Assembly: GCA_017620315.1 (NCBI GenBank) | Contig: JAFZQQ010000057.1 | Location: forward strand, 1 to 9,629 | DNA length: 9,629 nt | Source: Oscillospiraceae bacterium | GTDB lineage: Bacteria > Bacillota > Clostridia > Oscillospirales > Oscillospiraceae | Reading direction: 5' to 3' | Part shown: positions 1-6,687 of the stretch, in pieces | Numbering within the stretch: position 1 is the stretch's first letter | Layout of the letters: the number at the start of each line of letters is the position of its first letter | The notes under the pieces: generated by a model | Databases searched by the model: none | Told to the model about the DNA's origin: nothing | The model's input: the letters and a program-made list of their open reading frames with translations, nothing else | Program-made: the position numbers and the translations under genes

Positions 1-689
1 AGCTTCACAAAGGGCAGCGCGGCGACAAGCGTTGCTGCCGAAACGGCAAATACCGAAATGATGAACCGTGGGAACAGGACCTTTCCGACGCTGGACAGCG
101 ACGACGTGTCGCCGATGCCGAACACCCCCGAGGAGATCGAGAAAAAGATCATAAGTCCCGCGGAGGTGTTAAGGAGGCCCAGAAACGCGTTGAAAAGCGG
201 GGTCAGAAGAATGTCGGTAAGGTTGACGCGGGTCTCCTGGGGAAGCAGCATGCCCGCGGCGCCGAGTATGCCGGCGCAGACGGCTGCGATCAACAGCCAT
301 AAAAGACGGCTGGGGCCGCCTTGTCTCGGCGGGCGGAGCCGCAGCGTATTGATGCCGGAGCGGAAGCTCCATTCCGGAGAGAGACCAAGATTTGCGAGTA
401 TAAGCGTGCTCCACCCACCGTCCTCCGGAGAGGAGGTCGGGTCAAAGCTTTCACCGCAATAGCGAAGGATCACGATGGGACGCCCGAAGCGCCGCCCAAC
501 CGAAAGCGTGCAGGAGTCGGGCGCGCCGCCATGGTCGATGATCCGCAGCAGAAGCTCCTCAAGCGTCAGACACATACGAAGAGCGTTTTGGCGCTGGATC
601 TTCTGGCTGTCAAGGAAGCTGTGGAGATCCTCCGTAAGCGAGGGGATACCAGCGCGGTTCAGAGCGTATTCTCTGGTCTTCAAGCTCAT
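1..689 (-). CDS. SLC1/DAACS-type cation:dicarboxylate (amino acid) symporter with degenerate RsbW-like N-terminal domain (partial, runs off left edge)
   Basis: The open frame starts at ATG 689 and reads without a stop to the window edge, giving 229 residues of an incomplete protein. Residues about 35-122 resemble an RsbW/SpoIIAB-type GHKL ATPase domain: an N-box-like helix with Glu45 and the pattern IIDHGG (50-55), a D-box-like YCGESFDP (77-84) and a GL-containing segment (102-103). The N-box Asn position is Arg49 and the D-box Asp position is Tyr77, so ATP binding is doubtful. Hydrophobic segments follow at about 128-150, 162-190 and 206-227. The part from 160 to 227 (LTPLFNAFLGLL, then a GIGD turn) matches the early transmembrane region of SLC1 symporters, which take up dicarboxylates or acidic amino acids with Na+ or H+. 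The gene starts 20 nt after the cyclic-nucleotide-binding gene stops and has only a weak purine-rich RBS, so co-transcription and coupling are likely. The transporter call is firm by resemblance; the ATPase-fold call is an inference from motif spacing. Substrate cannot be read from this fragment. Confidence 0.72.
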   Translation of the reverse strand, partial: MSLKTREYALNRAGIPSLTEDLHSFLDSQKIQRQNALRMCLTLEELLLRIIDHGGAPDSCTLSVGRRFGRPIVILRYCGESFDPTSSPEDGGWSTLILANLGLSPEWSFRSGINTLRLRPPRQGGPSRLLWLLIAAVCAGILGAAGMLLPQETRVNLTDILLTPLFNAFLGLLNTSAGLMIFFSISSGVFGIGDTSSLSSVGKVLFPRFIISVFAVSAATLVAALPFVK

Positions 690-709
690 TGCTGTTGTTC
701 TTCTTTCTG

Positions 710-1711
710 TCAGTATATGACCTCCGGCATAAGCAGAAGCTGGTTCATGTACTCGATCTGAGCCATGGTCTCGGGGGTCATGACGGCGCTTGTACGTTTT
801 ATCTGCTCCTCGGTCTCGGCAAGAGCGCGGCAGGCCTTGAGATAATCTATCGTCAGCTGCCTTAACCTTCCGGACAGATGCTCAAGCAGCATCAGCACCT
901 TTGCGGGGTTCTTCGCAAAGAGCTCGGAAAGCTCGCAGTCGCGTATCGGCTCGATCTTGGTGCCATTTTCAAGAGCAACCGCGGTCGCGCTGCGGTGGAG
1001 CTTTTCAAAAAGACCCATTTCACCGAAAAACATATCGCTTGTCAGCTTGGTAAGCAGCTTTTGCTTTTCGGTGCCGTAGTCCTTGTAGATGCCTACGCAG
1101 CCGGAATGAATGTCATACATACAGTCTGAACGGTCGCGTTCGCGGAAAATGACGTCGCCTTTATAATACGACTGAAGGGGGAGGGAATAGCCCTCGTTGT
1201 GCCCGGCCTGCGGGGACGAGCGCCACTCGCTGTCCTCTCCGCGGTCGAGCTTCTGGTTTTTAAGGTGTATTCTGGCGAACTTGGCTATGCGCTCCATAAG
1301 GCCCTGGCCGATCTTGTCGGCCGATGTGTCAAGCCGACCGAGCTCGCGCAGCGTGTCGCAGACCTCGATATATATGCCTGTCATGATACGCACACGGTTG
1401 CTCAGGTGCTTCGCCACGGAGCTGATCTCGTCGGGGTGCTCTTCAAGATACTCGCTCAGATCGTAAACGTCGACGACCCTCAGACGCGTGTCGTCCTCGG
1501 ACGCAACGACGGTCGCGGAGCGTTCGCGTATCTCGATGACGGCCATTTCGCCGAAGTATTCGCCGGCGTGAAGCTCGGCGAGCAGTTTTTCCTCTTTCCC
1601 GCCGTAGTCGGAATACACCGCGGCGCCGCCGGAGAGGATCTTGTACATATTCGTGCCTGTATCGCCCTCGCGAAAAACTACTTCGCCCTTGCGGCAGATC
1701 ATTTCTTCCAT
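710..1711 (-). CDS. Tandem cyclic-nucleotide-binding domain protein (two CNB domains, no DNA-binding domain)
   Basis: This is a 333-residue soluble protein with two cNMP-binding (CRP/PKA regulatory-type) domains. Domain 1 is about residues 1-100, with the phosphate-binding cassette FGEMA (53-57) and Arg64-Ser-Ala-Thr. Domain 2 is about 178-280, with FGEMG (229-233) and Arg240-Ser-Ala-Thr. Both keep the Glu and Arg that hold the ribose and phosphate of cAMP or cGMP. A helical stretch (101-165) links them and a helical tail (281-333) follows. There is no helix-turn-helix, kinase or membrane segment, so it looks like an adaptor or sensor rather than a CRP-type regulator. The ATG at 1711 is chosen because AAGGAG lies 5 nt upstream; an in-frame ATG at 1732 would add seven residues but has a poorer RBS. 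It sits between a nucleotidyl cyclase and a symporter, so it probably reads the cyclase's product and passes the signal to the membrane or the STAS protein (inference). Confidence 0.88.
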   Translation of the reverse strand: MEEMICRKGEVVFREGDTGTNMYKILSGGAAVYSDYGGKEEKLLAELHAGEYFGEMAVIEIRERSATVVASEDDTRLRVVDVYDLSEYLEEHPDEISSVAKHLSNRVRIMTGIYIEVCDTLRELGRLDTSADKIGQGLMERIAKFARIHLKNQKLDRGEDSEWRSSPQAGHNEGYSLPLQSYYKGDVIFRERDRSDCMYDIHSGCVGIYKDYGTEKQKLLTKLTSDMFFGEMGLFEKLHRSATAVALENGTKIEPIRDCELSELFAKNPAKVLMLLEHLSGRLRQLTIDYLKACRALAETEEQIKRTSAVMTPETMAQIEYMNQLLLMPEVIY

Positions 1712-1716
1712 ATTTG

Positions 1717-1722
1717 CTCCTT
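1717..1722 (-). promoter_or_regulatory. Ribosome binding site that fixes the start of the tandem CNB gene
   Basis: The minus strand reads AAGGAG, then CAAAT, then ATG at 1711. This strong Shine-Dalgarno at 5-nt spacing lies inside the longer open frame that begins at 1732 and argues for the downstream start. Confidence 0.75.
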
Positions 1723-1775
1723 GCCGTTCCATAACGCCTTGCCTGTGAATGCGCTTGCACGGTATATAAAGATTG

Positions 1776-3179
1776 TTATTTGCCCTTTTCGGCTTTCAGC
1801 CACGCCTCATACCCCGCAGGGACGGACGTGAAGCGCGCAAGAAAAGCGCCGCTGTCGGTTTTCTCCATGACCTTGGCGAAAAGCTTTCCGCCCGCATCAA
1901 ACTGAATGTTGTCAAAAATCTCAAGCGCCGTGTCGGTCTCAAGCAGAGCGGCGTCGTGCGCCACGCCGATTATTCCGCCGTAGTAGAACTTTGCGCTGCC
2001 GTGCTTTCCGCTGAGCAGATGGAAGCGCACGGGTATGGGATGCTCCAGCTCCTCCGGAACAGAGCTTTTTAATCTTGCATAAACGTTGTACGGCGCGCCG
2101 ACGCCGGTCACCTGTGAGAGAACGAGTTCACCCTTGACGCCCTTGGGATAGACGGTCATGGTCTGCGCCACCTCGAGTTCTGTTCCGCACATCTCGCGCG
2201 TAAGCGGTGAGATGAGCACCTGCCCGCCGACGGTATAGCTTTCGATGCGCCCGCAGAGATTGACGTTGCTGCCGACGACGCCGTACTTCGTGCGTTTTTC
2301 GGAGCCGATGTTCCCGACGATGACCTCGCCGGTGTTGACGCCGATGCCCATTTCAAGGATGGGGTAACCGCGCTCGATGTTCCAGGCGTTGACAGCCTCC
2401 ATCCGCGCCTCCATCTCGACCGCGGTGGCGACCGCGTCCGCCGCATGAGTGTCGGAATGCACGGGAGCGCCGAAGATCACCATGATCCCGTCGCCGATGA
2501 ACTCGATTAGTGTGCCCCCACGTCTTTCTATGACGTCGGTCATCTCGCCGAGATAGTGGTTGAGCATGGATACGAGATCCGCCGCGTCCATCCGCTCGCT
2601 CATTGCGGTGAAGCCGCGCAGATCGCTCATGAGAATGCTGAGCGTCTCCTTCTTGCCGCCGAGCGCAAGCCCGTCGGGAGTGTCGAGCAGCTGGCGGACG
2701 ATCTCGTCGGAGAGGAAGCGGCCGAAGGTCTCGCTCAGCAGCTTGTTGCGAAGCTCAAGCGTGTTGTTCAGCGAACGGATACGCTCCATCGCCTTCACGG
2801 CGTCGCGCAGCTCCATCAACTCGCTCATATCGCTGAGCACGACTATGATTCCGATGCTCTTTCCCTCGTCTGTCAAAAAGGACGTCATCACATGGAGCTG
2901 CCGGGTGGTTTCCCCGGAAAAATAAGAAACGACCGTTTCATGCGCGCGGTCACGGTCATACACAGCGTCAAGGATAGCCTGCGTAAAACCGTCGTTTTCC
3001 TCACAATCAAAAAAACACGCGCCGAAACGACGCCCGATAAGCTCATCCTCGCCGCGACCGAGTATAACGAGGGCGGCTGGGTTGAGGTATGTGATAGTAC
3101 CGTCAAAGCCGATGGTCATAACGCCCTCGGACATGTCGCGCATTATGCTGTCGCGTATAAGCTCATGGCTGTCTGACAA
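1776..3179 (-). CDS. PAS domain-class III adenylate/guanylate cyclase with PilZ-like C-terminal domain
   Basis: This is a 467-residue soluble enzyme predicted to make a 3',5'-cyclic nucleotide from ATP or GTP. Residues about 8-120 are a PAS sensor (LNPAA at 32-36, ELIGRRFG at 46-53). A helical linker covers 122-150 and TFGRFLSDEIV (151-161) leads into the cyclase domain, about 175-345. Both metal-binding Asp residues are present: Asp186 in SDLRGFT and Asp230 in FIGDG. So are the transition-state residues Asn307 and Arg311 in VNLCGR. The purine-selecting positions are Glu226 and Gly300 instead of the Lys and Asp/Thr of adenylate cyclases, which points to GTP. Residues about 375-463 look like a PilZ-type barrel without the RxxxR and D/NxSxxG c-di-GMP motifs. 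The start is TTG at 3179, with a G-rich stretch about 7 nt upstream; ATG at codons 13 or 16 are alternatives. The tandem CNB gene follows after 64 nt. The cyclase call is firm; nucleotide choice and the C-terminal fold are inferences. Confidence 0.9.
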   Translation of the reverse strand: MSDSHELIRDSIMRDMSEGVMTIGFDGTITYLNPAALVILGRGEDELIGRRFGACFFDCEENDGFTQAILDAVYDRDRAHETVVSYFSGETTRQLHVMTSFLTDEGKSIGIIVVLSDMSELMELRDAVKAMERIRSLNNTLELRNKLLSETFGRFLSDEIVRQLLDTPDGLALGGKKETLSILMSDLRGFTAMSERMDAADLVSMLNHYLGEMTDVIERRGGTLIEFIGDGIMVIFGAPVHSDTHAADAVATAVEMEARMEAVNAWNIERGYPILEMGIGVNTGEVIVGNIGSEKRTKYGVVGSNVNLCGRIESYTVGGQVLISPLTREMCGTELEVAQTMTVYPKGVKGELVLSQVTGVGAPYNVYARLKSSVPEELEHPIPVRFHLLSGKHGSAKFYYGGIIGVAHDAALLETDTALEIFDNIQFDAGGKLFAKVMEKTDSGAFLARFTSVPAGYEAWLKAEKGK

Positions 3180-3225
3180 AGCTATCCCCCCACACGGCGG
3201 CTGCGCCGCAGTAATAATAAACTTC

Positions 3226-3255
3226 GGAGGAGGCGGGAAAGACCGCGCCCCCTCC
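3226..3255 (-). other. Intercistronic hairpin between the STAS and cyclase genes
   Basis: On the minus strand GGAGGGGGCG, a 10-nt loop and CGCCTCCTCC form a 10-bp stem with one G-U pair. A T-rich but interrupted stretch (GTTTATTATTACT) follows within a few bases. It could be a leaky terminator or an mRNA-end stabiliser that makes more STAS protein than cyclase. It lies in the 91-nt gap between the two genes; a second small GCGGC/GCCGC stem follows near 3200. Confidence 0.5.
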
Positions 3256-3270
3256 TTGCCGAGGCCAAGG

Positions 3271-3567
3271 TTACTCGATTGTCAGAATGTCCGAGAATCC
3301 GGTGACCTCAAAGACCTCCATAACGGTCTCGTTTGCACCGGTGACCTTCATCTCACCCTGACGGTTCATGGTTTTCTGCGCGCCGAGCAGCACACGCAGG
3401 CCGGCGGAGGATATGTACTCAAGCTCGCTGAGATCGAGCACAAGAGAGGTGACGCCCTCAAGGCTGTCCTTCAGCTCTGCCTCCAACTCCGGAGCTGTGG
3501 CTGTGTCAAGACGGCCGGAAATGCTGACAGTCAGCTTGCCGTCGTCGCTGTTTTTGTTGATGGTCAT
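3271..3567 (-). CDS. STAS-domain protein, anti-sigma factor antagonist (RsbV/SpoIIAA) type
   Basis: This is a 98-residue single-domain STAS protein. The pattern LVLDLSELEYISSAGLRVLL (residues 42-61) is the signature loop of anti-sigma factor antagonists, with Ser54 in the place of the serine that an RsbW/SpoIIAB-type kinase phosphorylates. In that family the unphosphorylated form binds the kinase/anti-sigma factor and releases its partner. The ATG at 3567 is chosen because GAAAGGAAG lies about 7 nt upstream; the open frame extends to a GTG at 3597, but that would fall in the promoter. It is the first gene of the operon. No intact RsbW-like kinase is visible in the window, but the symporter three genes downstream has a degenerate RsbW-like N-terminal domain, which could be its binding partner (inference). 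The STAS fold is certain; whether a sigma factor is involved is unknown. Confidence 0.93.
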   Translation of the reverse strand: MTINKNSDDGKLTVSISGRLDTATAPELEAELKDSLEGVTSLVLDLSELEYISSAGLRVLLGAQKTMNRQGEMKVTGANETVMEVFEVTGFSDILTIE

Positions 3568-3598
3568 GGCATATCTTCCTTTCTCATAGGTTGACACT

Positions 3599-3627
3599 AT
3601 AATAACATCGGTGTAAAAAAAAGTAAA
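3599..3627 (-). promoter_or_regulatory. Predicted sigma-A promoter of the STAS-cyclase-CNB-symporter operon
   Basis: On the minus strand TTTACT (3627-3622) and TATTAT (3604-3599) are separated by 17 nt, with 4/6 and 5/6 matches to the consensus. The start point would fall just upstream of the RBS of the STAS gene at 3567. The 232-nt gap between the two divergent genes (3568-3799) is AT-rich on this side and holds this promoter, the plus-strand promoter at 3739 and nothing else I can name. Confidence 0.55.
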
Positions 3628-3738
3628 GGTATAAATTATGCAAGTTTCAACCCAAATTATAAAATCAAAATCGCGGCGTTGACAAAAATAACGAGTTGGC
3701 CCGGAAGGAAAAATGCCGCCGCCCGGGACGGAAAAAAC

Positions 3739-3767
3739 TTGTATTTGCGGGCACGGTATGATATGCT
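3739..3767 (+). promoter_or_regulatory. Predicted promoter of the zinc-ribbon/TPM operon
   Basis: TTGTAT (3739-3744), a 17-nt spacer and TATGCT (3762-3767) with an extended -10 TG dinucleotide (TGATATGCT). It lies 32 nt before the GTG start at 3800, leaving a short leader that carries AGGGAGGT. Each hexamer matches only 4/6, so the extended -10 is the main support. Confidence 0.42.
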
Positions 3768-3799
3768 GAAAACAGTAATGTAAACAGGGAGGTCAGGCA

Positions 3800-4876
3800 G
3801 TGAAACCGATAAAAGAACAGAAATGCCCGTCCTGCGGCGCCGCAATGCGGTTTGACCCGAAACAGGGCAAGCTTGTCTGCGATTACTGCGGCACCATAAC
3901 CGATATAGACGCTGCGCCGCAGGAGCAGACCGGCGGCATCGAAGGCTTTGACTTCAACAGCCTCAGCGCGCATGCAACAGACCTCAACGCGGATGCGCTT
4001 CCGGTCTACAACTGCGAATCCTGCGGCGCGGAGGTCATAGCCGCCGCGGAGCAGGCTGCGCTGACTTGTCCTTACTGCGGGAACAATATCGTCCTGACGG
4101 ACAAGGTCTCCGGAAAGCTTCGCCCGGACGGCCTGATACCCTTCAAGCTCACCGCGAAGGACCTTCCGGCCCGGATGACGCAGTTTTACAAGAACAAGAA
4201 GCTTTTGCCCAGGGGTTTCTTCTCTGAAAGCAAAATGGGGAAGATAACCGGCGTCTATGTGCCGTTCTGGGTCTTTAGCGGCAGACTGTTCGGCGAGCTG
4301 AACTACAGCGCGGAGAACGTAAGCATATACCAGCAGGGCGACTATGAGGTGACGGATACGGATCATTACCGCCTCTCGCGCGACGTTTCCGTGGAGTTCG
4401 GCGACCTGCCGGTGGACGCCAGCGGAAGGATAGACGACGAGCTGATGGACTCGCTCGAGCCGTTCGACATGTTGGAAGCAAAGGACTTCGACATGCGCTA
4501 TCTTGCGGGCTTTACCGCGGACCGCTTCGACCAGGCGAAAAACGACATTTCGGCGCGCGCCGAGCGCAGGATGCGCAACACGGCGGAGAGCGCCGCGGAT
4601 CGTCAGGCGGGCGTCGGCTACGATTCCTCGCGGCGGATCGGCGGCAGGCTGAAGGCCGAGCTCAACGCGAAATACCTTCTCTTCCCGGTGTATCTTTTCG
4701 ACCTCAGCCACAGGGGCAAGAACTACAGCTTTGCCGTAAACGGGCAGACGGGAAAGGTCGTCGGAACGCTTCCGATAGACGGCGGCGTCAGCTTCGGCTA
4801 CTTCCTCCGGCGCGTCGCCGTGATCCTGCTGGGTACTCTCGGCGTTTCCGCCGTGATGTACTTTCTGGGGAGGTGA
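3800..4876 (+). CDS. Membrane-anchored protein with two zinc ribbons (TFIIB-type zinc ribbon-containing protein)
   Basis: The protein has 358 residues. Two four-cysteine zinc ribbons lie near the N-terminus: Cys9/12 with Cys27/30, and Cys72/75 with Cys90/93. The central region (about 110-330) has the pattern seen in Clostridia proteins annotated as TFIIB-type zinc-ribbon or PriA-like zinc-ribbon proteins: LIPFKLTAKD near 112, VYVPFWVFSG near 152 and a C-terminal YLLFPVYLFD stretch. A single hydrophobic segment ends the protein (about 334-356), so the ribbons should face the cytoplasm from a tail anchor. The start is GTG at 3800, with AGGGAGGT 6 nt upstream. The stop lies only 5 nt before the TPM gene start, and the TPM RBS sits inside the last codons, which suggests translational coupling and a shared membrane role. 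The biochemical function of this family is unknown to me; despite the annotation name I see no sign of transcription-factor activity. Confidence 0.85.
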   Translation: MKPIKEQKCPSCGAAMRFDPKQGKLVCDYCGTITDIDAAPQEQTGGIEGFDFNSLSAHATDLNADALPVYNCESCGAEVIAAAEQAALTCPYCGNNIVLTDKVSGKLRPDGLIPFKLTAKDLPARMTQFYKNKKLLPRGFFSESKMGKITGVYVPFWVFSGRLFGELNYSAENVSIYQQGDYEVTDTDHYRLSRDVSVEFGDLPVDASGRIDDELMDSLEPFDMLEAKDFDMRYLAGFTADRFDQAKNDISARAERRMRNTAESAADRQAGVGYDSSRRIGGRLKAELNAKYLLFPVYLFDLSHRGKNYSFAVNGQTGKVVGTLPIDGGVSFGYFLRRVAVILLGTLGVSAVMYFLGR

Positions 4877-4881
4877 GCGCG

Positions 4882-6684
4882 ATGAAAAAGAAGCTGCGCT
4901 CGCTTGCGCTTTTCCTTACGGTCGTTATCAGCCTTAGCGCATTCCCCGCGCACGCGGATTACTGGAGCAATGAGTATTACCGTGTGTACGACACCACCGG
5001 CGGCATTGACGATGGGACCCGCGACGAGCTTGACCAGAAGTGCATCGACCTTGTTTCAACCTACAGGACGGATCTTGGCCTGCTGGTGATTGATACGGAG
5101 GAACTCGAGGACTACACGCTCAGCGAGTACGCGACGGAGTTTTACGAGGTGTGCGGCCTTGGCTACGGCGACACGCACGACGGCTTCCAGTTTGCCTACA
5201 ACGTCGACACCGGGGAGGCAGTCCTGCTTGTTTTTGGCAGGGCGTCGGAGCTGGTCGATGAGGACTGGCTGGAATCCGGCGCGCAGTTCGGCGCGAAGTT
5301 CTACGGCGAGCACGGTTCGTACGGCGTGATGTACGCCGCCTGGCGTTGGGTCTCCGGGCTCTTCACGGACGAGGGAGCGACGCCCCCGGAGGGGCAGACG
5401 GAGCAGACTCAGCGGGAGGAGAGCTCCGACTGGCAGAGCGCGGGGCCGATGCCGGACTGGTACCCGGCGGACACACAGCACTTCACCTTCTTCCACGACG
5501 AGAACGCGCCGCGCGTTGTCGACGACGCGGACATCATTCCGGAAGCGGACGAGCGCCGGATGGAGGCGCGCATCTCCGAGCTCCGCGCGGAGCTCGGCCG
5601 CGATATCGTCGTCTTTACGGACAATTCCACGCACGGGCTGAGCCGCGCGGTCTACGCCGCGGATTTCTACGACTTCAACGGCTACGGCTATGGCGACGAC
5701 CGCGAGGGCTTTTGCCTGTTCATCTGTATGGAGCAGGGCAACCGCGGCTTCTGGACGTGCGGCACCGGCCCCGATACAAAGGCCCTGCACACGGAGGCTG
5801 TCGCCAATTCGCTCGACGACGTGCTGTATGAGTATATGGCGGCGGGAAGCTATTCGGAGGGCGTGGAGAACTGGATCGAGAACATAGCCACGCTGTACCG
5901 CAAGGGCAAGCCCTTCGTGCCTGACTGGTATCCCAACCGCGGCGAGTCTGTCGAACGCTTCCACAACGCATCTGCCGCGCGCGTGGTCGACGAGCTCGGT
6001 CTATTCAGCGCATCGGAGCTCGCGGAGCTTCAGCGCAGGGCCGCGGAGCTCTCGGCGAAATACGGCGCCGACGTAATCATCCATACCTCGGAATACTGGC
6101 CCAGCCTCGGCTATTACGAGTTCGCCGATACCTATTACGCCAGCTCGGGCTACGGCCTTGGCGACGACTACGACGGCGTGATGATGACCTGCTTCCGCAA
6201 CGGCGCCTGTCTTCTGAGCACCTACGGCGACAAGACCGGCGAAAAGATCAGCGAGGTTGCCAGAAACAGGATGGAGACGCGCTGCGAGGATTCCGTCGAC
6301 AGCGGCTGCTATGACGCGCTGAACAGCTGGCTGGATCAGCTTGAGCACGTTTATAAGACCGGACGCGCGCCGCGCTCGCTGAAATCGTGGCTCGGCACGG
6401 CGATCGCGGGACTGATCGGCGGGGCGGTGTTCGGAGGCGTGGCACTGCTTTTCGCGCTGGGCAATATGCGCACAAAGAGCCTCAGCTATGACGCCGACGA
6501 GTATATTTCCAAGGGCGGGATCAACGTGAGAAAAACGCGCGACGACTTCACCGGCACGACGACCTCGCGCCGCTATGCGCCGCCCAAGCGTGAAAGCTCC
6601 GACAGCGGAGGCGGTTCGTCCTATTCAAGCTCCTACTCCGGTTCCTCCGGCTCCAGCCATTCCGGCTCCGGCCGCAGCTTCTGA
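4882..6684 (+). CDS. Secreted, membrane-anchored protein with three tandem TPM (TLP18.3/Psb32/MOLO-1-type) domains
   Basis: This 600-residue protein begins with a signal peptide (MKKK, a hydrophobic stretch, likely cut after AHA at residue 25). Three TPM domains follow at about 32-160, 210-340 and 366-495. Each carries a Gly/Asp-rich loop: GLGYGDTHDG (92-101), GYGYGDDREG (267-276) and GYGLGDDYDG (423-432). Domains 2 and 3 are each preceded by a repeated linker with PDWYP (191-195, 347-351) and RVVDD/RVVDE (211-215, 367-371), which suggests internal duplication. A membrane span lies at about 503-527, then a cytoplasmic segment and a Ser/Gly-rich tail (572-600), as in other bacterial TPM proteins. 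The ATG at 4882 is preferred over GTG 4873 because GGAGG sits 8 nt before it and the signal peptide then begins correctly. TPM domains are linked to membrane-protein quality control and metal-bound phosphatase-like folds; the role here is unknown. Most bacterial relatives I know have a single TPM domain. Confidence 0.9.
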   Translation: MKKKLRSLALFLTVVISLSAFPAHADYWSNEYYRVYDTTGGIDDGTRDELDQKCIDLVSTYRTDLGLLVIDTEELEDYTLSEYATEFYEVCGLGYGDTHDGFQFAYNVDTGEAVLLVFGRASELVDEDWLESGAQFGAKFYGEHGSYGVMYAAWRWVSGLFTDEGATPPEGQTEQTQREESSDWQSAGPMPDWYPADTQHFTFFHDENAPRVVDDADIIPEADERRMEARISELRAELGRDIVVFTDNSTHGLSRAVYAADFYDFNGYGYGDDREGFCLFICMEQGNRGFWTCGTGPDTKALHTEAVANSLDDVLYEYMAAGSYSEGVENWIENIATLYRKGKPFVPDWYPNRGESVERFHNASAARVVDELGLFSASELAELQRRAAELSAKYGADVIIHTSEYWPSLGYYEFADTYYASSGYGLGDDYDGVMMTCFRNGACLLSTYGDKTGEKISEVARNRMETRCEDSVDSGCYDALNSWLDQLEHVYKTGRAPRSLKSWLGTAIAGLIGGAVFGGVALLFALGNMRTKSLSYDADEYISKGGINVRKTRDDFTGTTTSRRYAPPKRESSDSGGGSSYSSSYSGSSGSSHSGSGRSF

Positions 6685-6687
6685 GCC

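Noticed and set aside
1199..1831. Plus-strand open frame of 210 codons
   Set aside because: It crosses the end of the cyclase and is antisense to the CNB gene; no recognisable domain.
2556..3176. Plus-strand open frame of 206 codons
   Set aside because: It is fully antisense to the cyclase catalytic and PAS regions, and its His/Glu/Ala-rich translation matches no family.
3679..3684. Perfect TTGACA on the plus strand as a -35 for the zinc-ribbon operon
   Set aside because: No acceptable -10 lies 16-18 nt downstream (the place reads CGGAAG). The extended -10 promoter at 3739-3767 fits better.
3665..4711. Minus-strand open frame of 348 codons
   Set aside because: It is antisense to the zinc-ribbon gene, which has matched cysteine pairs and a strong RBS. 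It also runs through the promoter region and shows no family motif.
5056..5964. Minus-strand open frame of 302 codons
   Set aside because: It is the shadow of the TPM gene; low-complexity Arg/Val/Ala composition and no RBS.
6575..6684. Ser/Gly-rich end of the TPM gene as a DNA repeat or frameshifted region
   Set aside because: The tail reads in frame to a normal stop and such tails are common at the end of bacterial TPM proteins.
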